A DNA stretch of 64,000 nt from Chlamydoabsidia padenii (taxonomy: Eukaryota > Mucoromycota > Mucoromycetes > Mucorales > Cunninghamellaceae). The notes under the pieces are model-generated. The model was not told where the DNA came from. It made no database searches and saw nothing but the letters and a program-made list of their open reading frames with translations. The stretch spans positions 1-64,000 of the forward strand of contig JAIWND010000061.1 in assembly GCA_025330725.1 (NCBI GenBank), in the 5' to 3' direction. The translations under genes were made by a program, and so were the position numbers. Below, piece by piece: positions 1 through 11,206 of this stretch; the stretch's first letter is position 1, and the number at the start of each line of letters is the position of its first letter.

Positions 1-165
1 TTATTGAACCTTCAACTAGCCTACCACAGGGAAGCCACCAACATTTTGGAAAACGTGGAATATGAATGGGATCAATGGACTAGGAACTGCAAAAACGAAG
101 AAGACTCTCCGCTAACCATTAAATGTAGTCAGTTTAATGCTTGTGAAGGCGTAAATGGTAAGAAC

Positions 166-196
<31 letters not shown>

Positions 197-1023
197 GGGC
201 AAACCACATTCAGCTAACAGTCAATTTTTTAAATATATCTCGACGAGGTATAGGTATAGGCGCACCAATATTACGTCGGGCACTTTATGATCATGTCCCA
301 AACCAAGATGACGAACTATCATTCCATGTCGATGATATCATTACAGTTTTACACAAGGTGGACGACTCATGGTGGTTGGGGGAACTAATAAACAAGGACA
401 ACCAACGAATACGCGGCATATTCCCGGTCAGTTATACGGAACGATATACGGTCGATCATGAAATAGGACATGACAGAAATGACAGCAACATCCGACATAG
501 CATCAATAATAAATCAGATAAAAGTGATACATCGCCATCATCATCATTATTAAGATGTATACCCCACCATATAGATCATATCAATACACGGCCACCAAAA
601 CGATCATTCAGTGACGGGGCTTTGTTTTCTCCTTCTTCATTGTCTTCACTATCACCAACATCCATTCAGTCAGTGACGGGATATTTACCATCATCACAGG
701 CTGATGACGAGTCACCAACAGCGCCAATAACATCAGAATTCTCGAGGGCATCATTTGAACCGGCACCTCCTCCAACACCAATCAAGACAAAGGCTTTTAT
801 AAAGCGACAACTATCAACCACATCAGACACATCATCGTATCATTCATCGAGATCAACATTATCCTCGATAAGATCTGCACGACAATCACCAGGACTGGAA
901 TTATTAGACTCACCAACACTAGTCACTCCACAACAGACAGCGCCATTGAAATCAGGAACCATCTTGCCACCTCCTACTGGTTACTATGGCCGCCCATTAC
1001 CACCCAAACCGTTAGATGACTGA
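1..1023 (+). CDS. BAR-SH3 protein (endophilin/amphiphysin-like), 5' partial
   Basis: The frame is open from base 1, so the gene starts outside the window. The first exon (to 157) ends like the last helix of a BAR domain (LAYHREATNILENVEYEWDQ). The intron carries a 28-nt poly-A tract (166-193) and a CTAAC branch-like site at 213-217. After it comes one SH3 domain: ALYDHV, the WW pair in DDSWWLGEL, and the GIFPVSY end. A long Ser/Thr/Pro-rich tail follows, ending in the proline motif RPLPPKPLDD. BAR-SH3 proteins bind curved membrane and recruit endocytic or actin partners through SH3; this role is inferred from the family. Three in-frame AG acceptors lie 6 bp apart (ending 247, 253, 259), so the exact junction is uncertain. 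Stop at 1021-1023. A likely 3'UTR intron follows. Confidence 0.75.
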
Positions 1024-1662
1024 TAATGTATAAAGGTAAATTTCATGACATGTCTTTTTGCGGTATGCTAATCCTACATTTCTTCTTTTCTTTGTGCAGG
1101 ATACTGTCACTCCTTGGCACTTGGCCTGTGATGGGAACATCCACACCGGTCTACTGTTGACTCTCTCTCTCTCTGGAATCAAACAACTTAAGATGCCGAT
1201 AGATTCAGTAGATACCCCCCCAAACATAGATCTCTTTATCATCAATATAGTTTTAACCATTAATGATATATACTTTGTCAATAAATAAAACTTTGTACCA
1301 TGAAATTAGTGACCCAAGTGTAAAAGTATAAAACGCTGCACTCCGAGCCACATTAATGTTCCAATATGGTAAGTCTATGCATTATTATCCCACATGGCAG
1401 TTCACGATCTGCATCTACATCACATCATAAGTTTTTGTTTATTATTTTGATCCCATGATTATCTAAAAGGGAAACCAAACAACATGGCAGTTTATTAATA
1501 CAGTTTGAACGATTTTATAGTTATAGTGATATATGTATATGTAAGGATGATATAAAAGTACTGTATTATCTATGTACTGTATAAAAAGGGTAATAATAAT
1601 AATAATAATAATAAATACAAAGGAAGGGTGTCTATATGTATAATATATATCAGAGGATTGGA
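1024..1662. other. 3' region of the BAR-SH3 gene, convergent with the kinase-like gene
   Basis: No convincing coding sequence. A GTAAAT...GCTAATCC...TTTGTGCAG intron signature at 1036-1099 begins 12 nt after the SH3 gene stop, so it is probably a 3'UTR intron. An AATAAA polyadenylation-like hexamer lies near 1280. A short TAA repeat sits near 1593-1612, and the minus-strand gene ends at 1663. Confidence 0.5.
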
Positions 1663-3344
1663 TTAGTTGGAGGACAAATCACGGTAAGGTTGTTTGGGTG
1701 GTGGATAAGGACCATCGACAATAAACACCATTGCCTTTGCAAATCGAAAAGACAGAGGTGATTTTCTTTTGTACTTGGGATCGTCGATAGTTGATGATAA
1801 TTGTTGTTTCGACTGTCGAAGATCGCCGTCAGGTACGACACGTGGTGATGTAAGCATGGGTGTTACTTTTTCGATGTATTGATTTACTGCACAAGACGGT
1901 GGAAGAATTACTGTGTAAGGTTTCAGCCATGGATGGAAGATGACCAAATCCAATGATGCTCTTGTTTGATCTGGAGCCAGCATCCTGCGTAACAAGTCCT
2001 TTGCATCTAATTTGAAGAAAGTAAATATGAGTTAACCTATCCTTTTTTTCCTTTCTTTCCTGACATACCAGCCGACAAGTAAGAAGGGATTCCAAAATCA
2101 GCATGTTGCATCTTTTTTAAAAGCCGCCGATCGTCGTTTGCATGGAATGGATATCTTCCCACCAACATTCTATATAGAGAAATCCCCAAAACCCAGACAT
2201 CCACCTTATCACAATGGTAAACACAACGAGAAGATAGTTCAGGAGGAATATATTGTGCATCCCTATCCCCCCCCACGAAAAAAAAAAAAAATAGAGGCTG
2301 TTAGTTGGTCAATAATCAATTTCCCTTGTTCCCCAATAATCTTACCCTTTAAAAGGATGGTATTGTATCTTGCCATGAATCCATAATCGTAGTTGATCGA
2401 TATTGTCAGAAGAGTCAAATAGGAGCTCCATTCCAGATGGTATATTGTGTTGGTTTTCTTGCCGGAATCGGGAGGCAGCTTGAATCATCTTGGTGAATTT
2501 GCGTTTGGCGTTCTTTTCTTTAGTTGGTATGGAAGAAGACGACCAGCGACGTTCTGTTTTTGGGTGAATAGGCCAAGCAGGTGGTGGCTGGAATGAGTTG
2601 GTGGATGACGAAGAAGAAGAAGAAGAAGAAGAAGAAGAAGAAGAAGAGAGTGATGATGCTCTTGGCGATGTTGATGATGAAGCAGTAGGATCAATAGAGC
2701 GAGTGTTGGGTGAGGAGGAATCCTTGGCTGATGATGACTGTGATTCTATAATGTTGTCGAGTTTAGATACCATTGTTGTTGATGGTGATGATTTGTTATT
2801 GGAATTATCTTCATCCTGATGTTGATAAAGGTGTTGATAACGATAACCAGTGCTGCTTCTCGGACTAATGGATGCTTCTGTTAATAAGTCACTTTCTTCA
2901 ATGATGGTCGAGAGGTTTCCAGCTTGGCCTGCATCTGGTGCTTGTCGATGAATATTCGGAAGACGCTAAAAGAAGGAAGATGATAGAAGGTTGTTAGTAA
3001 AATATACAAAGTCCCCATGGTAGGATCAGAGGGGAATGAATAATATTAAGTCCTTTTTCTTTACTTACCTTCGGAGCTTGTTCCGATGATTTGATATAAG
3101 GATCGACACCCATAAACTGTCCACTAAAGTCATTATCAAGTACCAAAGGAAGAGGAGGATCATTTGGTGACAGTGACCGCCAATTTCGTGTGTTAGTATA
3201 GGCAGTATCAGGTACAGTACCAATGTCCTTCTTCTTCTTCTTCTTCTTGTTGTTACTAAATCGAGATAATTTTTGTCGCCACCATGTAAGAGAGATTGTC
3301 AAAGATATCCGTTCCCCAAGTTTTCCATGATATAAAAATGGCAT
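1663..3344 (-). CDS. Tribbles-like protein kinase C-lobe protein (no N-lobe, no HRD/DFG)
   Basis: Exons 3344-3069, 2965-2346, 2262-2069 and 2006-1663 join in frame to 477 aa. The first ~300 residues are low complexity, including a poly-Ser run from a TCT/TTC repeat at 2608-2646. The C-terminal third is the large lobe of a protein kinase: an APE-like segment (DAQYIPPE), subdomain IX (DVWVLGISLYRMLVGRYPF), and subdomain XI (AKDLLRRML...FHPWLKPY). The spacing and wording resemble Tribbles/CAMK C-lobes, in particular LVGRYPFH. No glycine loop, VAIK lysine, HRD or DFG is seen in any exon, so catalysis is not expected and a scaffold or pseudokinase role is inferred. The ATG sits 1 nt after a strong acceptor (TACTAAC...TATAG), so a 5'UTR intron is likely. 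An in-frame upstream reading exists but is low complexity. Confidence 0.7.
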
Positions 3345-4261
3345 TCTATAAAAGATAAAGAAAAAAACCCATGAATGAGTTAGTATAACCTTATAATGTC
3401 AACCACTTTAACTTACAAGGACAGCCACGCTAAAAAAAGTGACACCAACAGCGTTTCGTCTTCTTTATTATAATTGGAAAGGAATGACCAAGAATAAAAA
3501 AAAGTTTTTAAAAAAACCGGAGCAAGTTGATTGTACCCAAAGTAATTGTTTGGGGGAAAGAAAAGGAAAGAAAAAAGAAAAAAAATGGAGGATAGCAACT
3601 TTTTAAAAGAAAGGGAAAACTGGAAAGTTCAATATCCGATCAGCGCCCATTTCTCGTCCCACATCAAACAATACTTGCCAGTTTTATTTTGTTATTTGAC
3701 TCCTTGCCTGATCCATCATTCACGTTTTTGATAGATTCTCATTATTATAATAAACGTTAAACTTCATTTGATGATCGTCCATCCCGTTTTCAAGCAAAAG
3801 GTAGTTTCTTTTCATTCTACAATCGTCATTGGTCTTCTTTTTTTTTTTTTTTTTTTTGTATCACTTTGATGTGATCTCAAGTAATAAACTAAAACACACA
3901 CAATCTCCATCATCATTAAACTGCCCAGAAGTTTCCTATTGGAAAGAATCATAATTCGTTCGAGGAGATGGTTCAGGAACGAGTTCATGCCGATAGTGCT
4001 ATCTTTCAATCCGAAATCCCACTTGGGGTCGGGATTTGAAATACCCCATGATGTCAAGAGAGGAGGGGGCTGGATAAAAAAAAAAAATAACACAGCGGCT
4101 CTTCCGTTTTTTTTTCTCTTCTTCTTAAACTCTTCTTCTTTCTCCCCACTCTTTTCTTTTTTTTTTAACAACAACAAGGTAATTGACGACGACATTTACA
4201 TCAACATTATTGAACAGACATTGGATACTTACTTTTTATATCGTTTGTAGAATTATCTAAC
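3345..4261. other. Divergent intergenic region between kinase-like gene and QCR8
   Basis: No supported gene. It holds a probable 5'UTR exon and intron of the kinase-like gene (about 3345-3430), a T-run at 3839-3857, and a copy of the recurrent GGGATTTGAAA element at 4030-4045. ORFs here are A/T homopolymer artefacts. Confidence 0.5.
4030..4045 (+). promoter_or_regulatory. Recurrent GGGATTTGAAAT element upstream of QCR8
   Basis: The sequence CGGGATTTGAAATACC matches the element found before many genes in this window. It lies about 220 bp before the QCR8 ATG, farther than most copies. Function is inferred from recurrence only. Confidence 0.4.
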
Positions 4262-4704
4262 ATGGGCGGCGGTCATGGATATATGGGATGGTAAGGATTT
4301 GGAAACGACCCGACTCAGGTCGATGACAAGAACACTTGTATTCTTAACTCTGTCTTTATAATCTATATCTATAATAGGTGGGGTAACATGGGTGGCCCTA
4401 CTCAACGTGTATGTATCCTTGAAGAAAAAACAGAAAATGATCCTAATGACTAGTCGAATTATTCACACTTCTCTTTATATTATAATAGGGTGTCGTTACT
4501 TACATTCTCTCACCTTTTGAACAACGTGCTTTTGCTGGTGTCGTTCACAACGCTATCTTCAACACTTCTCGTCGTATCATGTCTAACGTACCCTATGCTG
4601 GTACTGCTTTTGCTTTGGGTTACTTTATCTACACCTCTGCCAACGCCAAACATGCTTACCTCACTTCCAAGGCTGGTCATGCTGCTGAAGGTGGTGATCA
4701 TTAA
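4262..4704 (+). CDS. QCR8: Ubiquinol-cytochrome c reductase subunit 8
   Basis: Exons 4262-4290, 4378-4408 and 4489-4704 give a 92-aa protein. The N-terminus MGGGHGYMGWWGNMGGPTQR matches the conserved GWWG-GGP-Q start of fungal QCR8, followed by VTYILSPFEQRAF and one hydrophobic helix (AGTAFALGYFIYTSANAKHAY). QCR8 is a small inner-membrane subunit of respiratory complex III, next to cytochrome b and the Rieske protein. Two phase-consistent introns fall inside the first 20 codons. The start is fixed by family alignment. An AATAAA lies near 4745. QCR7 lies about 10 kb away on the other strand. Confidence 0.92.
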
Positions 4705-5247
4705 ATACTATTAGATTTGTTAAATAATACTCTTCCTCTTGATCAAATAAAACATAATCAATTATTATCAATTATTGATGCAATGTATTGCTTATGACGT
4801 GTGTGTGTAATGATAATAATGATAATGATGTCTATTTGTGTGTATCTCTAGGTGGGATGGGAATGTTGACCATGTTATATATAAATGAAGGTATTTGTTA
4901 TGATACAGTATGGTAATGCTTTGGGATGGCGGTAGTGGTCTATTTGGCAATCAGATGGGTCGATTGACTAGGTGGTGCAAAGGAGTGGTAAAAAAAAAAA
5001 ATTATTAGCGGAGTTGAACTTCATTATGATTGGCTGACTATAGAAATTCCATCTTTATAGCTTCTTTTTTTTCTATCTTTTCTTTCTTTCTTTCTTTCTT
5101 CTTTCAGCTTCCCCTTTTTTATTGAACCACTTTACTACCTTTTTGTTTGTCCTCCATTCACTTTATTGATATTCTTCTCTCATTATACTCCTCTCCTTTC
5201 TGAGATACTTCTTCTTCTTCCCCTGATACATCTTACTTGACAATCAA
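4705..5247. other. Intergenic, QCR8 3'UTR and transporter promoter
   Basis: No gene seen. Contains an AATAAA near 4745, TG- and TA-rich simple sequence, and a CT-rich leader (TTTC repeats near 5083-5105) directly before the next start codon. Confidence 0.5.
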
Positions 5248-6761
5248 ATGTCGAACCGTCGGTCTATAGAAAGTGGCTACATGTGGCTCGGTGCCTACTT
5301 TGTCCTCAATCTATCTTTGACACTTTACAACAAAGCCATCTTATTAGACTTCCGTTATCCTTGGAGTCTTACTGCTATCCATACACTTTGTGGATCCATT
5401 GGGTGTTATCTCCTTTATGCTCTTGGTATCTTTACACCTGCCAAACTGAATGACAATGAAAATATGGTGATGCTCATGTTTTCGGTGCTCTATACCATCA
5501 ATATCGCCATCAGCAATGTATCCTTGTAAGTTGAAAAAAAAAAAAGAAAAGGAATAGGAAAAGAGGGAGGGGGGGGGATATCAATGGTTGCCTTTGATTG
5601 GCTTGGGGGATATGTTGTCTTTGTTATTTTTGGAACAGTAAACTAGACTTAATCTTACTTCTAAACAATAACAATGCAGCAACTTTTCCAACCAATAATC
5701 TTATGTATGATGCTCTAACTCTCTCTTTTTACCCTCTATTAATAGGAGTCTTGTATCTGTAGCAGTAAGTGATAGAACAATACACAATATGGTAAAATAG
5801 ACTAACTGGACTGATTTATTTATTTTAGTTCCATCAAGTGATCCGGGCAATGACACCCGTATTCACCGTGCTTATCTCAATTGCCTTTTTACAAAAGACG
5901 TATTCAAGAAAGATCTACCTCTCACTCCTTCCTGTAATTACTCCCCATATTACTCATATTTGCCCATATTCTATTTATACTAATCTTATTACTACTATTA
6001 TTATTGTTTGTAGGTTGTGTTGGGTGTCGCTTTTGCAACCATTGGTGAATATGATTATACTGTGATAGGATTCTTACTGACGGTGTTGGGCACAGTACTT
6101 GCGGCAGTAAAGACGATCGTAACCAACCGTGTCCAGGTGGGACGATTGAAGCTTCATCCTCTCGACCTTCTACTTCGTATGTCACCACTTGCCTTTGTTC
6201 AATGTGTCTTTTATGCCTATGCTACCGGGGAATTGGATCGTGTGCGGGAATTCTCATCAACCAATATGACAATCTCTCTTGCCTCTGGTTTGTTAGTCAA
6301 TGGTCTTTTGGCTTTTGCTTTGAACATTGTCAGTTTCACTGCTAACAAGAAAACAAGTGCTTTGACAATGACTGTTGCAGGTAAAAAGAAGAAGAATCAG
6401 TTATAATGGAGGATTACTTTACTCACCGACACTTTTCTCCCCCTCCCACTATGTATAGGAAATGTCAAACAAGTATTGTCTATTATTCTTGCTGTGGTCA
6501 TCTTCAACTTGAACATCAATATGACCAATGCTTTTGGAATTGGCTTGACTTTGATTGGTGGTGCTTGGTATGGGTAAGTATAGTTATATTGGATATTGGT
6601 AAACCCGGGATTCGGATACTGAATCAGGATTATATTATAGGAACGTGGAAATGGCAGAAAAGGCAAAGGCGAACGCTGTTTTACCTACCACACGACCCAA
6701 TTCATCTGTCTCTGAACAACAATCAACCGCCATGTCCGAAAAAATGACAGATCGTCCCTAG
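5248..6761 (+). CDS. Triose-phosphate/nucleotide-sugar transporter family (DMT superfamily) membrane protein
   Basis: Six exons (5248-5525, 5746-5764, 5829-5933, 6014-6380, 6459-6573, 6641-6761) give 334 aa with about ten hydrophobic segments. Family traits include the N-terminal YFVLNLSLTLYNKAIL, the FHQVIRAMTPVFTVL helix, and the C-terminal KKTSALTMTVAGNVKQVLSI segment, typical of TPT/SLC35 proteins. These proteins exchange phosphorylated sugars or nucleotide sugars across Golgi/ER membranes; the substrate cannot be read from sequence. Exon 2 is only 19 nt. The hydrophilic tail (EMAEKAKANAV...) is probably cytosolic. The start is the first ATG after a CT-rich leader. Confidence 0.85.
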
Positions 6762-7044
6762 TTTATATTTTTTTATTATTATTATTTACCCAATATCCTT
6801 TAGATGCATTTCCCTCTACTCCTTCTGTTTTTATCTTATCTCCCTTTGGTTGTTAGTTGTATTTTATTTATCCCTTCCTCCTCCTACCTTCACCCCCTTC
6901 CTTTTGTTTTTAGTGTGTGTACTTACCATCTTATTATCATTTATCAAATAAAAACATGTATATCATCGCCTTATAAAAGTGAATCTATTTGGTGTTACAT
7001 CATTAGGTCCAGGTGTATCGGGACCCAAAAGCGTTGGTACTCTT

Positions 7045-7081
<37 letters not shown>

Positions 7082-7402
7082 ACATAACCTGGATCTGACG
7101 TTACATTGATACTTGTCATGTCATACCCCCCCCCAAATGCACATATGCTTGATAGACGGCAAGGTCGTTCATGCAGGCAAAACGGATCGGACTGACCGTT
7201 TCTTACTTTGTAGCATTTTTCATTTCCCAGGGCGGAGAGGCGGATCGGTCTTTGAAATTATTTATGCGCGCGACTCAATAAAAAAATTCCCATTCTCATT
7301 CCAGCCTTCTTTCTTTTTCTTTTTCTTTTCTTTAATTGTTTATCCTCTCTTCTTCTTTCTTCTTCTTCTTCTTATTGATATATACATCTCTCATGATTAA
7401 AA
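6762..7402. other. Intergenic between transporter and RasGEF gene
   Basis: No supported gene. Includes an AATAAAA near 6948, a compound (TA)n(TG)n microsatellite at about 7045-7081, a GGCGGATCGGTCTTTGAAAT segment near 7240-7260 that loosely resembles the recurrent promoter element, and a pyrimidine-rich leader before 7403. Confidence 0.5.
7045..7081. repeat. (TA)n(TG)n compound microsatellite
   Basis: Alternating TA followed by TG dinucleotides in intergenic DNA. Confidence 0.9.
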
Positions 7403-10400
7403 ATGGGATTGTTTAAACGCTTATCTGCAATCAACAAACAACGCCCTAGATCAACAAATCCACCTCCTGCAACAACAACAACAACAACAACATCGCCACC
7501 AAAGAAATGCTCTATGAAAAGGTCAACAACAACAGAGTCAGTAAAATTAAATGTATATAATGAAGAAGCACATTCGTTTGACGACTTTACAGCAGCAGTC
7601 AACAAATTCACAAACACTCCAGCATCCACCAGGAACACCACCACCACAAATGAACAAATGCATTTAACAACAGCACCACTAATTACAACAATAAAAGATC
7701 TTGGCACTTGTCAGTACTCTACTTTGGTGACTGGAAAGACTCTCTACACAAACAATAGAGCTCTGAAAATCATGGTCATTGGTGCTTCTAGAGCCGACTC
7801 GATGGCAGCGATTCGACTTGCGTTTGGTGACCTTGATTATATCAACTCGAAACATAAAGGTAAACAATACATAAAAACAATAACAAGAAAAGAAAGCAAA
7901 AAGGAAAAAGAATATATAATACCAACCGCCTACAAAGCTCGACTTTTTCACTTTCTACTATAGGTGACAACAATGCTTATCAAACAAATTTGGTGGTGGA
8001 TGACCTAATCTATGATCTGGAACTTATCGAATGGGATACTAACAATGTAATCAAAGCACAATCTAGTCAAATACATAATGTAAGTAACTTTGTTGAAAGG
8101 AGTCGAAATAAAATGGGGGGAGTCAGAGGAGTCATAGGGGTGGGTATGTATTGTGCTCAAATTGTTTTTTTTTTATATATATTACTAACCACAATCTAAT
8201 CTTATATATCTTGTTGGGATACTTCGACCATTTATGTATTATATAGGACTACATTCAATTTGATGGTGTGATCGTATGTTATGATATCAATCATCGTGAT
8301 TCCTTGGACAGTTTAATCGATCTATCTCGTAAGTATCCCTTGAACTGGAAACAACAAAAAGACAACAACATTATGCAATCCCTGAAGATTGTATACTAAT
8401 ACTTTTTTATCTTCTTCTTCTTCTTCTTCTTCTTTCTTTAATTTAGATGCATTGATGAAATGGAAAGGACTAATATCTATGGTATGGCTTAACAACATTG
8501 AATTGACAAAAGCACAATGCATAATGGATCAACAATTGGAAACTCAGCTGGCGACTTGTTTTGGAACTCCTTCTGTGGTAATTGATATACATACAACTGA
8601 GGGCGAAATGCAAATGAAGATGGTGTACACGACCTTGATAAAAAAGATTATTCGACAATCCTCTTCGTTATCTAAATCAATTCGATCATCAGTCAACAGT
8701 TCAGCATCATTATTATCAGATTCAACTTGGTCATCTTACCGATCTAAAAAGGATCAACACACTCATTTACCTCGATCACAACAACAATACAATCTACTCA
8801 CCGGCACTTCTTCAGATACTGCACCACTCCAAGATCCACGGACAGGACATCTTACCCCTCCTTTGTCTCCTATTCGACTCGCACCAACAACTTGTTTGTC
8901 AGGAACATCGTCAACGTCAAGGTAACTTTTTTGTCATGATGAAAAAACAGGTTATTCTTATTCATTCTCTTCTAATTCAATAGTGACCCTGGGTATACTG
9001 TTGCTGATATCGTAAACGAATTGACTCTTTGGGATTATCATGATCAAGGTAGGATTAAACAACAAACAAACAATGGTTGTACATATTGACATGTTGCTGT
9101 ATGTTTTTGATTAGATACCGGTACAATGATATTTTTGGCCTTCTATCGAAAATTTATGACTCCTTATCAACTTCTGCAGTCCCTGATCGAAAAGTAAGGA
9201 TGGATTCGGTGATACTATACTTGAATAGAAAGTTTAAATCATGCTTATAATCTGCTAAATTTAGATTTGAACAAGATTATAACTCCGAAAATCAACCTAC
9301 AAGGTGTCAAGAAAGGTAAGACGGTGATTGGGCTATACAAGTACTTGGACGTACTCACTTTTTTATTCATTTATTAGAATTCGAACAATTCTTGGTCTTT
9401 GGCTCTCACATCAATGGGGTGACTTTTATTATGGACGCTCATATCACACACTCAATCGCTTCCTTCAACGACTTGGAAACTGCCACGGTCTCTCTGCTAT
9501 GTATCGCTTACTATCTCCTTTGATTACAAGGCCGGGACCTTTGTCTGATCCTGATACGATGTGGGGTTTGACAGATGACGAAGCCGACGATAACAGCAAC
9601 AGTAGTTTTTATAGTTTATGGATGAATTCGCCAAGTATAACGACCATGCGAAGTATGTCTTCATCTATTGGAAGCATCAATGACGACAATAGTGATCGGC
9701 ACCTATCCTTATCCTCAGAAGCTTCTTTTGGCTGGTACCAAGAAGCAACCACACCCACTCCACTCAAAATCAATACACATCATCTCAGTCGAAATAGCAG
9801 CAATAGCCGACCTACATTATCTACCACTTCATCATCATCATCATCTGACTATTCCCAGGATACCACATTGGACAGCCATGAAAGCAAAGAAGAAACCAAT
9901 ACCAACACACGACAAACGGATTCCGCCAAGAGGACATCTCGAAGACAAGTGGATGATCCTGCTGTATTTGGTGGTGGTCTTATGCTATTGGAGACGACTG
10001 GTCGACGTCCCTTCTCATTGGAAAAACTTCAATCCTCTCTCCGCCACAAATCACACAATCGTCATGCAATGTTAATGAACATACCTGTGGTCTTACTAGC
10101 CGAACAATTGACTTGGGCGGAGTTGGTTTTATATCGAAATATCAAGGTACAGTATACAAAAAGCTAAAAACGAAGATTTATCACTTACTCATTATCTCTC
10201 TCTTCTCTTCTTCCTTCCTTGTTGTGATCATACTTATATAGCCCAGGGATTATATCCGACACTTGTGGGGTGAAAAGGGGGCATCCGAAGCTATGATGGC
10301 GTCAATATCTCATGGAAATTTCATCAAGGAGTGGGTGGTCACGATGATTTTGATTCAAAGCAACCAAGATGAACGTGTGGCTCTTTTGAACAAGTTTGTG

Positions 10401-11092
10401 GACCTTTCCTATCGACTCTACCAGGATCATCGCAACTATAATACTTTGGCATCAGTACTTGAAGGTTTGAATCAAGTGTTGGACTGTTTACAACATACTC
10501 AGTTGACGGATATGATGGATCAAGCCAAAAAGAAGCAACTACAAGAACTTGTGACATTAATGCAGCGTGACAGGTAAATCAACATGGTGATGATATTTAT
10601 ATTTCACAAGTCCCTAAACCTTTCTCTCATATATACTAGGAACTATGCACTTTATCGACAAGACCTTGTAGACTTTGATGATGGATACAGTATACCTTAC
10701 TTGTAAGTACAATGTAGACCCCCCCACTGTCGTGTTACTAATCGCTTGTTTAAAATGCCGCCTAACCCCCTTCTTTTTATATCCTTAGGCAGGTGCATCG
10801 ACAGGATATTGTGACAATAGCAAAAACCCAACGTGATGTAACTATAGGAGGTGGTGTCCATTGGGAAAAATTCAAGTCGATGGGGGAAATCATTCTCCAA
10901 CTCACTCAAGCAGGCGCTTTGGCTACTACGACTCAACCAAACCCTCATGTCCTTGCCTTTCTCTCTGACACAAGTCTTCTGACGGAAAAGGTAACTCTAT
11001 TTTTGTATTAAAAAAAGGATTGATGTTTTTAACCGAATCATTTTCTTATTCAGGAACGGATATGTAGATTAGATGATTTGCGGGAAAAATAG
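7403..11092 (+). CDS. RasGEF with an N-terminal degenerate small-GTPase-like domain
   Basis: Twelve exons (7403-7859, 7964-8079, 8247-8328, 8447-8921, 8984-9048, 9115-9193, 9265-9315, 9378-10146, 10242-10573, 10640-10702, 10789-10990, 11054-11092) join in frame to 909 aa. Residues about 115-290 look like a Ras-type fold: ALKIMVIGASRADSM in the P-loop position, DGVIVCYDINHRDSL as the G3-G4 strand, and WLNNIEL where NKxD is expected. The GxxxxGK[ST] lysine is absent, so nucleotide binding is doubtful. From about 378 comes a RasGEF_N domain (YTVADIVNELTLWDYHD...FYRKFMTPYQLL). From about 675 comes the catalytic Cdc25 domain (IPVVLLAEQLTWAELVLYRN, NYNTLASVLEGLNQ, VHWEKFKSMGEIILQL). It should activate a Ras/Rap GTPase; which one is unknown. 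Ser/Thr-rich linkers separate the domains. Confidence 0.85.
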
Positions 11093-11206
11093 TGGGGTTA
11101 TTATTTATTTGGGGTCTATATATAAAACTTTTCATTTTTTTAAAAGTCCTCAGCACTTTCTACCTTTTTCTTCTTATTATTCTCTCTTTTTAATTTTAGG
11201 GTCTCT

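Noticed and set aside
3413..3598. N-terminal extension of the kinase-like protein
   Set aside because: It is in frame through an intron but low complexity and hydrophobic, from an A-rich leader. A 5'UTR exon is more likely.
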